64,000 bases of DNA from Streptomyces rimosus subsp. rimosus (GTDB taxonomy: Bacteria > Actinomycetota > Actinomycetes > Streptomycetales > Streptomycetaceae): assembly GCF_000720725.1 (NCBI RefSeq), contig NZ_JOCQ01000002.1:62001-126000 (forward strand), written 5' to 3'. Both the position numbers and the translations under genes were made by a program. Positions within the stretch are counted from its first letter, which is position 1; every line of letters starts with the position of its first letter. Under the pieces are notes generated by a model. That model saw only the letters and a list, made by a program, of their open reading frames with translations, was not told where the DNA came from and searched no databases. Shown here in pieces: positions 43,100 through 52,482 of the stretch.

Positions 43100-44644
43100 A
43101 TGGCCGCAGGACGCGCGTGGTGGCGGACCGTGGAGACCGAGCGTGGGCGGGTGTGCGGCGAACCGGCGCCGGTACCGGTGGCGGAGGAGGGCGCGGACGC
43201 GCCGCCGGTGGCCGCCTTCCGCGGCATCCCGTACGCGGCCTCGCCGTCCGGCGCGCTGCGCCTCGCGCCGCCGCGCCCGCACGAGGGCTGGACCGGCGTA
43301 CGTGACGCGGCGCGCCCGGGGCCGGCCGTACCGCAGGGGCGGTCCCGCCTGGAGTGCGTGATGGGGCGCAGGGCCGTCGACTGGGACGAGGACGGCTGTC
43401 TGACGCTGAATGTTTGGAGCCCGGCCGGGGCGGCCGGTGCCGGGCGGCCCGTGCTGGTGTGGTTCCACGGCGGCGGCTTCACCAGCGGCTCCGGCGGCTG
43501 GGACTGGTACGACGGGGCCCGGCTCGCCGCCCTCGGTGGTCTGGTCGTGGTCACCGCCAACTACCGCCTGGGGCCGCTCGGTTACCTGTACCTGCCCGAG
43601 GCCGGTGTCGGCAACCTCGGCCTCCAGGACCAGGCCGCGGTGCTGCGCTGGGTGCGCGACAACATCGCGGCCTTCGGCGGCGAGCCCGATCGTGTCACCG
43701 TGGGCGGGCAGTCGGCGGGCGCGTATGCGGCGCTGGCCCTCGCGGTGGCACCGGAGACCCGTGGGATGGTGCACCGCGTCATTGCGCAGAGCGGGCCCTG
43801 GGGTCTGCCGCCCCAGGAGCCGGACGCGGCGGCCCAGTCCGCGGCCGTCTTCCTGGACCTGCTCGGGCTGCCGGGGAAGGCGGTGGGCGGCGGCCGGGAG
43901 GCGGAAGTGCTGCGGGAGTTGCGCGCGCTGCCCGCGGAGCGGCTGCTCGCCGCGTACGCCCGGCTGTCGGCGGACCGCGCGCGGCCGGGCCGGGTCGCGC
44001 CGCCCATGTACCCGGTGCTCGGCGGCGCGCTGCTGCCCACGGCGCCCCGGCAGGCGGTGGCCTACGGCGCCCTGGGCGACGCCGGACTGCTGATCGGTAC
44101 GGTACGGGACGAGATGACCGCGTTCGTCGCCTTCGACGAGCGGGCCCGCGCGTACACCCGGGACGACGTCCTGCGGATCATGCGCGAGGACGCCCGCGAC
44201 GCCTTCCGCGACGGCTACCACGACACGGCGGCCTGCGCCTACGACGACCTGGCGCGCCTGCGCCCGGACGCCTCGCCCGCCGGGCTCCTCACCGAGGCGG
44301 CCACCGGCTGGCTGTTCCGGGACGGCGTGACCCGGATCGCCGAGCAGCGCGCCGCCCAGGGCACGCCCGCGTACGTCTACCGCTTCGACCGCAGTCCGGA
44401 CGGCGACGACGGCACGCTGGGCGCCACCCACTGCGCGGAGCTGCCCTTCCTCTTCGGGACGTTCGGCGCCTTTTCCGGCAGTCCGATGCTCGGCCGGCCG
44501 GGAACGGACGCCCGCCGCCTGGCGCGGGCCTTCGGCGGCGCCTTCGCGGCCTTCGCCGCCACCGGCACGCCCAACGGGGCGGGGCTCGCGGACTGGCGGC
44601 CGTATTGCGGCGGGCCCGCGCCCGAGGTCATGTACTTCGGTTGA
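43100..44644 (+). CDS. Type-B carboxylesterase
   Basis: 514 residues of the carboxylesterase/para-nitrobenzyl esterase family. It shows the start motif FRGIPYAA, DCLTLNVW-like (GCLTLNVW, 99-106), oxyanion HGGGF (123-127), nucleophile Ser205 in GGQSAGAYA, and late GTVRDEM and GATHCAELPFLFG (catalytic His region). No signal peptide, so likely cytoplasmic. It hydrolyses carboxylic esters, with natural substrate unknown. Confidence 0.88.
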   Translation: MAAGRAWWRTVETERGRVCGEPAPVPVAEEGADAPPVAAFRGIPYAASPSGALRLAPPRPHEGWTGVRDAARPGPAVPQGRSRLECVMGRRAVDWDEDGCLTLNVWSPAGAAGAGRPVLVWFHGGGFTSGSGGWDWYDGARLAALGGLVVVTANYRLGPLGYLYLPEAGVGNLGLQDQAAVLRWVRDNIAAFGGEPDRVTVGGQSAGAYAALALAVAPETRGMVHRVIAQSGPWGLPPQEPDAAAQSAAVFLDLLGLPGKAVGGGREAEVLRELRALPAERLLAAYARLSADRARPGRVAPPMYPVLGGALLPTAPRQAVAYGALGDAGLLIGTVRDEMTAFVAFDERARAYTRDDVLRIMREDARDAFRDGYHDTAACAYDDLARLRPDASPAGLLTEAATGWLFRDGVTRIAEQRAAQGTPAYVYRFDRSPDGDDGTLGATHCAELPFLFGTFGAFSGSPMLGRPGTDARRLARAFGGAFAAFAATGTPNGAGLADWRPYCGGPAPEVMYFG

Positions 44645-44663
44645 CGGTTCCCGGACGTGCCTC

Positions 44664-45407
44664 TTACACGCCCGCGCGGTGCCCCTTAGGCTCCGGCGGC
44701 GCCAGCGCGGCCTTGGTCACGTCCGCGACCAGCTCCACCACGTCGGGCCCGTACGCCTGCGAGTTGACGACCTTCAGCAGCAGGCAGAACTGCCCGTCGG
44801 CGCCGTACTTGCGGGCCAGCCGCGCCCGGTTGCGCACCAGGTGCCGCACCGCGGCGCGGTGGGTGACCGGGCGCTGGCCGGCCGCCAGGAACACCGGCCG
44901 ACCGCTCTCGACGGCGGTCAGCCGGGCCAGCAGGACGTGCTCCGCCGCGCCGGGTTCCAGCCGGTACGTCGAACCGCCGACGGCGAACGTCCCGCGCCCG
45001 ATGCCGTGCTCGTCGCCGGGGTGGACGGCGACCCCCGGCAGCAGGTTGGCCAGGTGGGCCGCCAGGCGCCGGTGCGCGGTCGGGTCGCCGACACAGAACT
45101 CCGTACGGGCGCCGAAGCCCTGCAGCCCGGTGTCGTGCGGCGCCACCTCCGCGTGCGCCCCGCAGTTCTCCACCACCGCGGCCAGCCCGAGCAGTGCCAG
45201 CGCGTCGTGCCGCGGGATGCTCCAGTGCGCCGAGGTGCTGTCCCGGTGGGTGACCAGCACGCACTCCGATCCGTCGGGCAGTCCGAAGAAGCTCTGCTCG
45301 CGGGTCAGCTTGCGGCGCGCCACGGCGGTCTGCGCGGCCCAGCCGCCCGCCGTGCCCACGACGAGGGCGGCCACCGCCACGGTCAGAAGGAGCAGGGAGT
45401 CGTCCAT
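44664..45407 (-). CDS. Membrane-anchored hypothetical protein (247 aa)
   Basis: 247 residues with one N-terminal hydrophobic helix (about 4-28, LLLLTVAVAALVVGTAGGWAA) and a soluble remainder lacking known catalytic motifs. The mid-part (RLEPGAAEHVLLARLTAVESG) and the tail (VVELVADVTKAALAPPEPK) are unrecognised. The ATG at 45407 is the first Met before the helix. Convergent with the esterase gene. Function unknown. Confidence 0.7.
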   Translation of the reverse strand: MDDSLLLLTVAVAALVVGTAGGWAAQTAVARRKLTREQSFFGLPDGSECVLVTHRDSTSAHWSIPRHDALALLGLAAVVENCGAHAEVAPHDTGLQGFGARTEFCVGDPTAHRRLAAHLANLLPGVAVHPGDEHGIGRGTFAVGGSTYRLEPGAAEHVLLARLTAVESGRPVFLAAGQRPVTHRAAVRHLVRNRARLARKYGADGQFCLLLKVVNSQAYGPDVVELVADVTKAALAPPEPKGHRAGV

Positions 45408-45701
45408 GGCGGGGGAGCGTAGCGGCTGTCCGGGAGTGTGTTCGAACGCGGGGCGGGCGGCTGGGCGGCCTTGCCCGCATCCGTACGGGCATGGGAGCGG
45501 CACCCGCTATGCGGTGCCGTGCCCCCTTGTGCGCCGCGTGCCGTACGCCCGTGCACGCCCCGTGCGCACCGCGCGCCACACCCCCGTACGCGTCCCGTGC
45601 ACGCCCCTTTCGCGCCCCGCCCTCGCGCCCCCTGTCGCCCCCGTGATCACGCAGGTAGGCTCCGGCCTCTGCCGCCCGCTCAGGCCAGGAGGGAACGCCG
45701 T

Positions 45702-47531
45702 ATGACACCCGTCCGCCGACTTTCCGTACTGGGGGTGGTGGCCGCCCTCGCCGGTTCGCTGACCACCCTCCCGGCCACCGCCCAGTCCCCGGCCGCCGCC
45801 CCGCCGACCCCGGCCGGGGCGCCCGCGAAGGCCCCGCCGAAGACGCCGGTCGCGGTCGGCTACGGCGGGGCGGTCTCCAGCGTCGATGCCGATGCCTCCG
45901 CTGCCGGCATCGAGGTGCTGCGCAAGGGCGGCAACGCCGTGGACGCGGCCGTCGCGACCGCGGCGGCCCTCGGCGTCACCGAGCCCTACTCGGCCGGTGT
46001 CGGGGGCGGCGGCTACTTCGTCTCGTACGACGCCAAGTCCCGCACCGTCCGTACCCTCGACGGCCGCGAGACCGCGCCGCGCAGCGCCGGCAGCGACCTG
46101 TTCCTGGAGAACGGCAAGCCGGTCCCGTTCGACGAGGCGGTCACCAGCGGCCTGTCCGTCGGCACCCCCGGCACGCCCGCGACCTGGGACACCGCGCTGG
46201 ACCGGTGGGGCACCCGCTCGCTGCGCGACGTTCTGAAGCCCGCGGAGAAGCTGGCCCGTGACGGCTTCACGGTCGATGCGACCTTCCGCTCGCAGACCGC
46301 CGCCAACGAGGCCCGCTTCCGCGACTTCCCCGCCACCGCCCGCCTGTTCCTGCCCGGCGGCAAGCTCCCGGTCGTCGGCTCCACCTTCAAGAACCCCGAC
46401 CTCGCCCGTACGTACAAGGAGTTGCGCGACCAAGGCGTCGACGCCCTGTACCACGGGCGGCTCGGCAAGGACGTCGTACGGACCGTACGGAAGCCGCCGG
46501 TGCGCCCCGGCGCCGACCGCAAGGTGCGGCCCGGCGACCTGACGCTCCGCGATCTGCGCACGTACGAGGTGCGCGGCCAGGCGCCGACCCGGTCCCGGTA
46601 CCGGGGGCTGGACGTGTACGGCATGGCGCCGTCCTCGTCCGGCGGCACCAGCATCGCCGAGGCGCTCAACATCCTGGAACACAGCGACCTGTCGAAGCTG
46701 AGCGAGAAGGACTACCTGCACCGCTACATCGAGGCGAGCCGCATCGCCTTCGCCGACCGGGGACGCTGGGTGGGCGACCCGGAGTTCGAGGACGTGCCGA
46801 CCCGGGGCCTGACCTCGCAGCGGTTCGCCGACTCCCGGGCCTGCCTGATCAAGGACGACGCGGTGCTCACCAGCCCGCTGGCGCCCGGCGACCCGCGCCA
46901 CCCGGAGCCCTGCGAGACCGGTGGCCGGGCCACGCCGACCACGTACGAGGGCGAGAACACCACCCATCTGACCGTGGCCGACAAGTGGGGCAACGTCGTC
47001 GCCTACACCCTGACCATCGAGCAGACCGGCGGCAGCGGCATCGTCGTACCCGGCCGCGGCTTCCTGCTCAACAACGAGCTGACGGACTTCTCCTTCGCCC
47101 CGGCGAACCCGGCCGTGCACGACCCGAACCTGCCGGGCCCCGGCAAGCGCCCGCGGTCCTCGATGTCCCCGACGATCGTGCTGCGGGACGGCCGTCCCGT
47201 GGTGGCGCTCGGCTCGCCCGGCGGCGCGACGATCATCACCACCGTGCTGCAGAGCCTGCTGAACCACCTGGACCGCGGGATGCCGCTGGTCGACGCCATC
47301 GCGGCGCCCCGCGCCAGCCAGCGCAACGCGGCCGCCACCGAGCTGGAACCCGGCCTGTGGGACAGCCCGGTCCGTGCGCAACTGGAGGTGATCGGCCACC
47401 GGTTCACCCGCAACCCGGAGATCGGCGCCGCGACCGGCGTCCAGCGCCTGCCCGGCGGGCGCTGGCTGGCGGCGGCCGAGAAGGTGCGGCGCGGCGGGGG
47501 GTCGGCGATGGTCGTACGGCCGCAGGACTGA
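45702..47531 (+). CDS. ggt: Secreted gamma-glutamyltransferase
   Basis: 609 residues. A signal peptide (about 1-28) is followed by the GGT/Ntn-hydrolase precursor. Typical motifs are GGNAVDAAVATAAALGVTEP (76-95), GVGGGGYF, DGRETAP, and the autocleavage site GENTTHLTVAD, where Thr420 should become the N-terminal nucleophile of the small subunit. SSMSPTIVL and GSPGGATIIT lie in the small subunit. It removes or transfers the glutamyl group of glutathione and related peptides outside the cell. The ATG at 45702 has AGGAGGGA upstream. Confidence 0.92.
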   Translation: MTPVRRLSVLGVVAALAGSLTTLPATAQSPAAAPPTPAGAPAKAPPKTPVAVGYGGAVSSVDADASAAGIEVLRKGGNAVDAAVATAAALGVTEPYSAGVGGGGYFVSYDAKSRTVRTLDGRETAPRSAGSDLFLENGKPVPFDEAVTSGLSVGTPGTPATWDTALDRWGTRSLRDVLKPAEKLARDGFTVDATFRSQTAANEARFRDFPATARLFLPGGKLPVVGSTFKNPDLARTYKELRDQGVDALYHGRLGKDVVRTVRKPPVRPGADRKVRPGDLTLRDLRTYEVRGQAPTRSRYRGLDVYGMAPSSSGGTSIAEALNILEHSDLSKLSEKDYLHRYIEASRIAFADRGRWVGDPEFEDVPTRGLTSQRFADSRACLIKDDAVLTSPLAPGDPRHPEPCETGGRATPTTYEGENTTHLTVADKWGNVVAYTLTIEQTGGSGIVVPGRGFLLNNELTDFSFAPANPAVHDPNLPGPGKRPRSSMSPTIVLRDGRPVVALGSPGGATIITTVLQSLLNHLDRGMPLVDAIAAPRASQRNAAATELEPGLWDSPVRAQLEVIGHRFTRNPEIGAATGVQRLPGGRWLAAAEKVRRGGGSAMVVRPQD

Positions 47532-47610
47532 CCGCGGCGCAGGAGGCGGCCGGGCCGGGGCGGGGCGGAACATCGCCGCCCCAAGTAAAAGTTTCGATAG
47601 GTTTTTCGGT

Positions 47611-48072
47611 GTGCACGACGAACCGAACCCCGCCCCGGCCCGCGACCTGGACGTGGGCGCCTTCGCCACCGCGATCGAGACCTTCCACCGCTTCTACGCC
47701 CGGCTCCCCGTCCCCGAGAAGCTCTCGTCCACGGCGCTGTCCGTGCTCGACACCCTCACCTGTCACGACGGCCCGCTGCGGCTGACCGATCTGACCAGGT
47801 CCGAACAGGTCAGCCAGCCCGGCATCACCCAGCTCGTCGCCCGGCTGGAGCGCGACGGCCTGGTGGCCCGCCGCCCCGACCCGAGTGACGGGCGCGCCGT
47901 CCTGGTCCGTATCACCGAGGCCGGACGGCGCGCCGGCCGCTCCCGCCACGAGGCCCGCACCCGCCACTTGACGCCCCTGGTGGACCGGCTGTCCGGCGAG
48001 CAGCGCCAGGCGCTCGCGGATGCGCTGCCGGCCCTGACCCGCCTCGCGGAACTCGGCCGCGAGCACCGTTGA
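47611..48072 (+). CDS. MarR-family transcriptional regulator
   Basis: 153 residues with a MarR winged HTH (about 45-120): LRLTDLTRSEQVSQPGITQLVARLERDGLV and the wing DPSDGRAVLVRITEAGRR. The GTG start at 47611 lies directly after an AT-rich stretch (AAAAG...GTTTTT, 47587-47606), unusual in this genome, which may hold its promoter and operator. Upstream of the amidase gene on the same strand. Ligand unknown. Confidence 0.85.
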   Translation: MHDEPNPAPARDLDVGAFATAIETFHRFYARLPVPEKLSSTALSVLDTLTCHDGPLRLTDLTRSEQVSQPGITQLVARLERDGLVARRPDPSDGRAVLVRITEAGRRAGRSRHEARTRHLTPLVDRLSGEQRQALADALPALTRLAELGREHR

Positions 48073-48104
48073 AGCCGCCGCCCGGCCCGGTTACCGTCGA
48101 AGTC

Positions 48105-48120
48105 GTTCGTTCGAACGAAC
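48105..48120. promoter_or_regulatory. Perfect 16-bp palindrome, likely TetR operator of the amidase operon
   Basis: GTTCGTTCGAACGAAC is a perfect palindrome ending 19 bases before the amidase GTG start. The amidase gene is translationally coupled to a TetR regulator gene, so this is the natural operator for autorepression of the two-gene unit. Confidence 0.75.
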
Positions 48121-48139
48121 AGTCCGGCAAGGGGGTTTC

Positions 48140-49717
48140 GTGGGCCTGCGGGACAACGACAACAGGAGCGGCGACAACGGCACCGCCCTCCGGAGCGGCG
48201 CCGCCCGGGAGTACGAAGGACTCGCCGAGCAGGCGGCGGCGCTGGCCGCCGGACGGGTCGCGTCGGTGGAGCTGGTGCGGCGCTCGCTGGAGCGCATCGA
48301 CGCCACGCAGGGCACGGTCAACGCCTTCCGGCGGGTCCGCGCCGAGGCCGCGCTCGCCGAGGCAGCGGCGGCCGACCGGCGCCTGGCGGCGGGGGAGCGG
48401 CTGCCGCTGCTCGGCGTGCCGGTCGCCGTCAAGGACGACACCGACGTGGCGGGTGAGCCCACCGCCTTCGGCTGCGCGGGCGAGTTCCCGCCCAAGGCGG
48501 CGGACTCCGAGGCCGTACGGCGGCTGCGCGCGGCCGGCGCGGTCATCGTCGGCAAGACCAACTCGTGCGAACTGGGGCAGTGGCCGTTCACCGAGGGCCC
48601 CGCGTTCGGCGACACCCGCAACCCCTGGAACCCGGGCCACACACCGGGCGGTTCGTCGGGCGGCTCGGCCGCCGCGGTCGCCGCCGGACTCGTACCGGCC
48701 GCCCTCGGCACGGACGGCGCGGGCTCGGTCCGCATTCCCGCCGCCTGGACCCACCTCGTCGGCATCAAGCCGCAGCGCGGCCGCATATCGACCTGGCCCG
48801 ACCCGGAGGCCTTCCAGGGCATCACGGTGCTGGGCCCGCTGGCCCGTACGGTCCGGGACGCGGCGCTGCTGCTCGACGCCGCCGCCGGCAGCCATGAGGG
48901 CGACCTGCACCGGCCGCGCCCCGTCGCGGCCCGCGCGGCGGCGGACCGCGATCCGGGGCGGCTGCGCATCGCGCTCTCCTGGAAGCCGGCCTTCACCGGT
49001 ACGCCCAAACCGCTCCATCCGGAGGTACGGTCCGCCGTCACCGCTCTCGCCCGGACGCTCGCGGGCCTCGGCCACCAGGTCGAGGAGGCCGAGCCGGACT
49101 ACGGGCTGATCGGCCTCGCGTTCGTGCCGCGGGCGACGACGGGCGTACGGGAATGGGCGGCGCGGGCGCCCGACCGCGCGCTGCTGGACCGCCGTACGCG
49201 CGACGCGGCCCGGCTGGGACGCCTGCTCGGCGGCCCCGTGCTGCGCCGGGCGCGGGCGGCGGAGCGGCGCCAGCACCGGCGGGTGGACGCGCTGTTCGGT
49301 TCGTACGACGTGCTGCTGACGCCGACCACGGCCGCGCCGCCGCCGCGCATCGGCACACTCGCGAAGATGAACGGCTGGCAGACGGACCGGGCGATGATCG
49401 CCGCGTGCCCGTACGCCTGGCCGTGGAACGTCCTCGGCTGGCCCGGCATCAGCGTGCCCGCCGGCCGCACCGCGGGCGGCCTCCCCCTGGGCGCCCAGCT
49501 CCTCGGCCCGTCCCACTCGGAACCGCTGCTGATATCGCTGGCGGCGCAGTTGGAGGAGGAGCTGCGGTGGTACGAGCGGTGGCCCGGACCGGGGCCGGTG
49601 GCCGGTCCGCCGAGGGCGGCGGGGCCGGGGGAGCGCACGGCGGTCCGGGAGCGGGCGGAGCTGTATCCGGTCAGGGTGGACGACCTCGGCGGCCCGGCGG
49701 ACGCGGTGGGCCGATGA
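48140..49717 (+). CDS. Amidase-signature-family amidase
   Basis: 525 residues. The amidase signature Ser-cisSer-Lys triad is present: Lys in GVPVAVKDDTDVAGE, and GHTPGGSSGGSAAAVAAGLVP split between the two serines. GTDGAGSVRIPAAW and GIKPQRGRIS also match. It hydrolyses carboxamides in the cytoplasm, with substrate unknown. The GTG at 48140 has AAGGGGG upstream. Its stop overlaps the tetR start (ATGA), and a palindrome lies in its promoter. Confidence 0.9.
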   Translation: MGLRDNDNRSGDNGTALRSGAAREYEGLAEQAAALAAGRVASVELVRRSLERIDATQGTVNAFRRVRAEAALAEAAAADRRLAAGERLPLLGVPVAVKDDTDVAGEPTAFGCAGEFPPKAADSEAVRRLRAAGAVIVGKTNSCELGQWPFTEGPAFGDTRNPWNPGHTPGGSSGGSAAAVAAGLVPAALGTDGAGSVRIPAAWTHLVGIKPQRGRISTWPDPEAFQGITVLGPLARTVRDAALLLDAAAGSHEGDLHRPRPVAARAAADRDPGRLRIALSWKPAFTGTPKPLHPEVRSAVTALARTLAGLGHQVEEAEPDYGLIGLAFVPRATTGVREWAARAPDRALLDRRTRDAARLGRLLGGPVLRRARAAERRQHRRVDALFGSYDVLLTPTTAAPPPRIGTLAKMNGWQTDRAMIAACPYAWPWNVLGWPGISVPAGRTAGGLPLGAQLLGPSHSEPLLISLAAQLEEELRWYERWPGPGPVAGPPRAAGPGERTAVRERAELYPVRVDDLGGPADAVGR

Positions 49718-50385
49718 CGGCGGCGGAGCCCGGGCCCGACCGGCCCGGCGACACCCGGCGCTGCATCATCGGCGCCGTGCTGCGCATCATCGGGCGGGAC
49801 GGTGTCGCCGCCGTCACCAACCGGCGCATCGCGAAGGAGGCCGGTGTGTCGCTGGGCTCGGTGACGTACCACTTCGCGACACAGCACGACCTGCTGCGGG
49901 AGAGCCTGCTGCGGTTCGTCGACGAGGAGACCCGGCGGTTCACCGCGCTGGCCGACGACAGCCGGCTCGACCGGATCGGTCTGGCGGAGGCCGCGGCGCT
50001 GGTCGGCCAGGTCGCGGGCGGCACGGAGTTCGACAGCGAGCACATCGCGCCGTTCGAACTGTACGTCCAGGCCGGGCGCGACGAGCGGCTGCGGACCGCG
50101 GCGGCCGAGTGCTTCGCCGCGTACGACCGTCTGGCGGCCCGCATCCTGACGGCGCTGGGCGTCGCGGACGCCGAGCGGCTGGCCGGCACCGTGGTCGCCC
50201 TGGTCGCGGGGCAGCAGCTGCGGCGCCTGGCCACCGGCTCGTCCGCCGCGGACCTGGTCGACGCGCTGCTGCTCCTGGCGAAAGGCGCGGCCCCGTCGGG
50301 TACGTCCGCTCCGCCCCGTACGCCCGCCCCGTCGGGTACGTCCGTCCCGCCGCCTCCGGGGCCGGTCAGCCCAGCAGGCCGATGA
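49714..50385 (+). CDS. TetR-family repressor coupled to the amidase
   Basis: 223 residues. A TetR HTH (about 15-60: ILRIIGRDGVAAVTNRRIAKEAGVSLGSVTYHF as pattern) is followed by a TetR_C-type effector domain and a Pro/Ser/Thr-rich tail (about 195-223) made by a short DNA duplication. The ATG at 49714 overlaps the amidase stop. It probably binds the palindrome at 48105-48120. The last 20 bases overlap the convergent isochorismatase-like gene. Confidence 0.87.
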   Translation: MTAAEPGPDRPGDTRRCIIGAVLRIIGRDGVAAVTNRRIAKEAGVSLGSVTYHFATQHDLLRESLLRFVDEETRRFTALADDSRLDRIGLAEAAALVGQVAGGTEFDSEHIAPFELYVQAGRDERLRTAAAECFAAYDRLAARILTALGVADAERLAGTVVALVAGQQLRRLATGSSAADLVDALLLLAKGAAPSGTSAPPRTPAPSGTSVPPPPGPVSPAGR

Positions 50386-50917
50386 CCGCCTCCGTGGAAC
50401 CGGTCTCGCCCAGCCGGGGGAAGATCTTCTCCAGACTGCGGCGGTGCGCCTCCTCGTCCATGTCGGTCACCGCGTCCGTCGCCACGGTGACGTGATAGCC
50501 GTGTTCGTGGGCGGCGCGCGCGGTGGACTCCACGCCGATGCTCGTCGCGATGCCCGCCAGGACGATCTGCGTGACGCCCCGGCGGCGCAGCTCCGCGTCG
50601 AGGCCGGTGCCGTGGAAGGCGCCCCAGGTCCGCTTGGTGACGGTGATGTCCGCGGGCTGCCGGCCGAGTTCCGGCACCAGCTCGGCCCAGTCGGCCGGCG
50701 GCGTGCCCCCGGGCCGCCCGGCCTCCGTACGGCCCGGCGCGCCGCCCGCGACGTTGACGAGCACCACGGGCAGGTCCCGCGCGCGGAAGGCTGCGGCGAG
50801 CCGCGCGGAACGCTCGACGATCTCGGCGGAGGGGTGGACGGTCGGCAGCGCGGTGATGCCCTTCTGAAGGTCGATCAGGACGAGGGCGGTGGTGGGGTCG
50901 AGGGCGGTGAGGGGCAT
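50366..50917 (-). CDS. Isochorismatase-like hydrolase lacking the catalytic Cys
   Basis: 183 residues of the isochorismatase/cysteine hydrolase fold. Asp16 (LIDLQKG) and Lys95 (VTKRTWGAF) of the triad are present, but the usual Cys in TNxCVEST is Gly128 (TSIGVEST). Loss of the Cys is also seen in true isochorismatases such as PhzD, so an ether-cleaving or non-amidase role is possible. The ATG at 50917 has GGAGCT upstream. It follows the MFS pump gene on the same strand after 8 bases and is probably in the MarR-MFS operon. Confidence 0.82.
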   Translation of the reverse strand: MPLTALDPTTALVLIDLQKGITALPTVHPSAEIVERSARLAAAFRARDLPVVLVNVAGGAPGRTEAGRPGGTPPADWAELVPELGRQPADITVTKRTWGAFHGTGLDAELRRRGVTQIVLAGIATSIGVESTARAAHEHGYHVTVATDAVTDMDEEAHRRSLEKIFPRLGETGSTEAVIGLLG

Positions 50918-50925
50918 GGGAGCTC

Positions 50926-52482
50926 CTAGTGACGGGTGTGGGTGGGGGGAGTGCTCTCGGTGGGGTGTGCGGTCGCCCGGACCTGCGCGGGCACCGGCGC
51001 CCGGGGCCGCAGCGTGCGGTCCGCGGCCGTCAGGACGAGCAGCAGCACGCCGAGGCCGAGTCCGACGACGGCGATCCCGTGCAGGCCCGCGTCCGTGGCC
51101 CGCTGCCCGTACAGGAGGCCGATGAGGCTCGATGCGGTGATCGCGCCGAGATACTGCGCGGTGCGCTGGAATCCGGCCGCCGCGCCGATGCCGTCGGCCG
51201 GTGCCTGTGCGTAGAGCGCGGCCTGGTTGCCCGTGGCGGCGAGGCCCTGGGGGATGCCGAAGAGGACTCCGGCCAGTAGCAGGGCAGCCAGTGGAGTACC
51301 GCCGCTCAGCAGCAGGCAGACGCCGCTGCCGACGGCGAGGCACGCGGCGGCCGCGGTGAGCGGGGCCCGGATGCCCTTCGTACGGGCGCCGGCGAGCGAA
51401 CAGACGGCGGCGGCCCCGGACATCGGCAGCATGATCAGTCCGGCGTGGAAGGCGCTGTAGCCGTGCCCCTCCTCCAGCCACTGGCTGTACCCGTACAGCA
51501 CGCAGTAGATGACGAGGTATGCCAGCCCGTGCCGGAGGTAGGTCAGGAGCAGCGCGCCGTTGCGGGCGAGCATCCGCAGATCCAGGAAGGGTTCGGGGTG
51601 GCGCAGCTGCCACCACGTCAGTACGGCGGCGAGCGCGGCGGCCGGTGCCAGCAGCAGCCACCGGGGGTGCGCGAGGTCCAGCAGGAAGAACATCGCGACG
51701 GTGAGGGTGGCCGCGAACAGCGCGATGCCGAGCGGGTCGAGGGAGCCCGTGCGGTCCGCTGCACGGGCCGTCGTACGAGCTGTCCCGTGGGCCGTCGTAC
51801 GAGCCGTCCCGCGGTCCGCCGTACGGTCCGGACCGGCGCGGCCGTCCGCGGGCAGCCAGGCCAGGGCGCAGGCGAGGGCGACGAGGGCGAGGGGGACGTT
51901 CACCGCGAAGACCGCGCGCCAGCCCGTGGTCGCCGCCAGCAGCCCGCCGAGCGCCGGGCCCACGGCGGCGCTGCCCAGGGCGGCGAGGGACAGCCGGCCC
52001 AGGACGGCGCGCGGTGTGCCGCGGCCCACCCGTTCCGCCTCGGTACGCAGGATCGCCATCGCGGCCGGGTACGCCGCCGAGGTGCCGACGCCCAGGACGA
52101 CGCGGGAGACGATCAGCAGCGTGAAGGCGGGCGCGAGCGTGCCGAGCAGACCGGCGGCGAGCACCGTCACCAGTCCCGCGACGAAGACCCGGCGCGGACC
52201 GAGCCGGTCGGCCAGCCGGCCCATGGCGGGCTGGGCGACCGCGCTGGCCAGGTACATGGCGGAGATGAGCCAGGCGGTGTCGGCGGCGCCGACGTGGAAG
52301 TCCCGGGCGATGGCCACCAACGAGGTGGCGATCATCGTCGAGTTGACCGGGTTGAGCACCGAGCCGAGCAGCAACGGCGTCATCAGCCGCGCCCCGAACC
52401 CCCGCTCACCGTCCCCGGGCGCCGCCGCGCGCACGGCTCCGGGGGAGTTCCGCCCGTCCGCCGCCGCTCCCTCGGCCCTCAT
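50926..52482 (-). CDS. 14-TM MFS drug-efflux transporter (DHA2 type)
   Basis: 518 residues with about 14 transmembrane helices, the start LNPVNSTMIATSLVAIARDF, the loop GRLADRLGPRRVFVAG, and motif C-like GPALGGLLAATTGWRAVFAVN split across the fifth helix. This is the EmrB/QacA drug:proton antiporter group. A Thr/Arg/Ala-rich insertion in the middle loop (about 225-250) is encoded by short tandem repeats. The ATG at 52482 overlaps the marR stop (ATGA), so regulator and pump are coupled. Confidence 0.88.
   Translation of the reverse strand: MRAEGAAADGRNSPGAVRAAAPGDGERGFGARLMTPLLLGSVLNPVNSTMIATSLVAIARDFHVGAADTAWLISAMYLASAVAQPAMGRLADRLGPRRVFVAGLVTVLAAGLLGTLAPAFTLLIVSRVVLGVGTSAAYPAAMAILRTEAERVGRGTPRAVLGRLSLAALGSAAVGPALGGLLAATTGWRAVFAVNVPLALVALACALAWLPADGRAGPDRTADRGTARTTAHGTARTTARAADRTGSLDPLGIALFAATLTVAMFFLLDLAHPRWLLLAPAAALAAVLTWWQLRHPEPFLDLRMLARNGALLLTYLRHGLAYLVIYCVLYGYSQWLEEGHGYSAFHAGLIMLPMSGAAAVCSLAGARTKGIRAPLTAAAACLAVGSGVCLLLSGGTPLAALLLAGVLFGIPQGLAATGNQAALYAQAPADGIGAAAGFQRTAQYLGAITASSLIGLLYGQRATDAGLHGIAVVGLGLGVLLLVLTAADRTLRPRAPVPAQVRATAHPTESTPPTHTRH

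Noticed and set aside
45440..45700. N-terminal extension of gamma-glutamyltransferase into the upstream region
   Set aside because: The open frame extends upstream, but a signal peptide and a strong AGGAGGGA site belong to the ATG at 45702. The upstream part is low-complexity Arg/Pro/His sequence.
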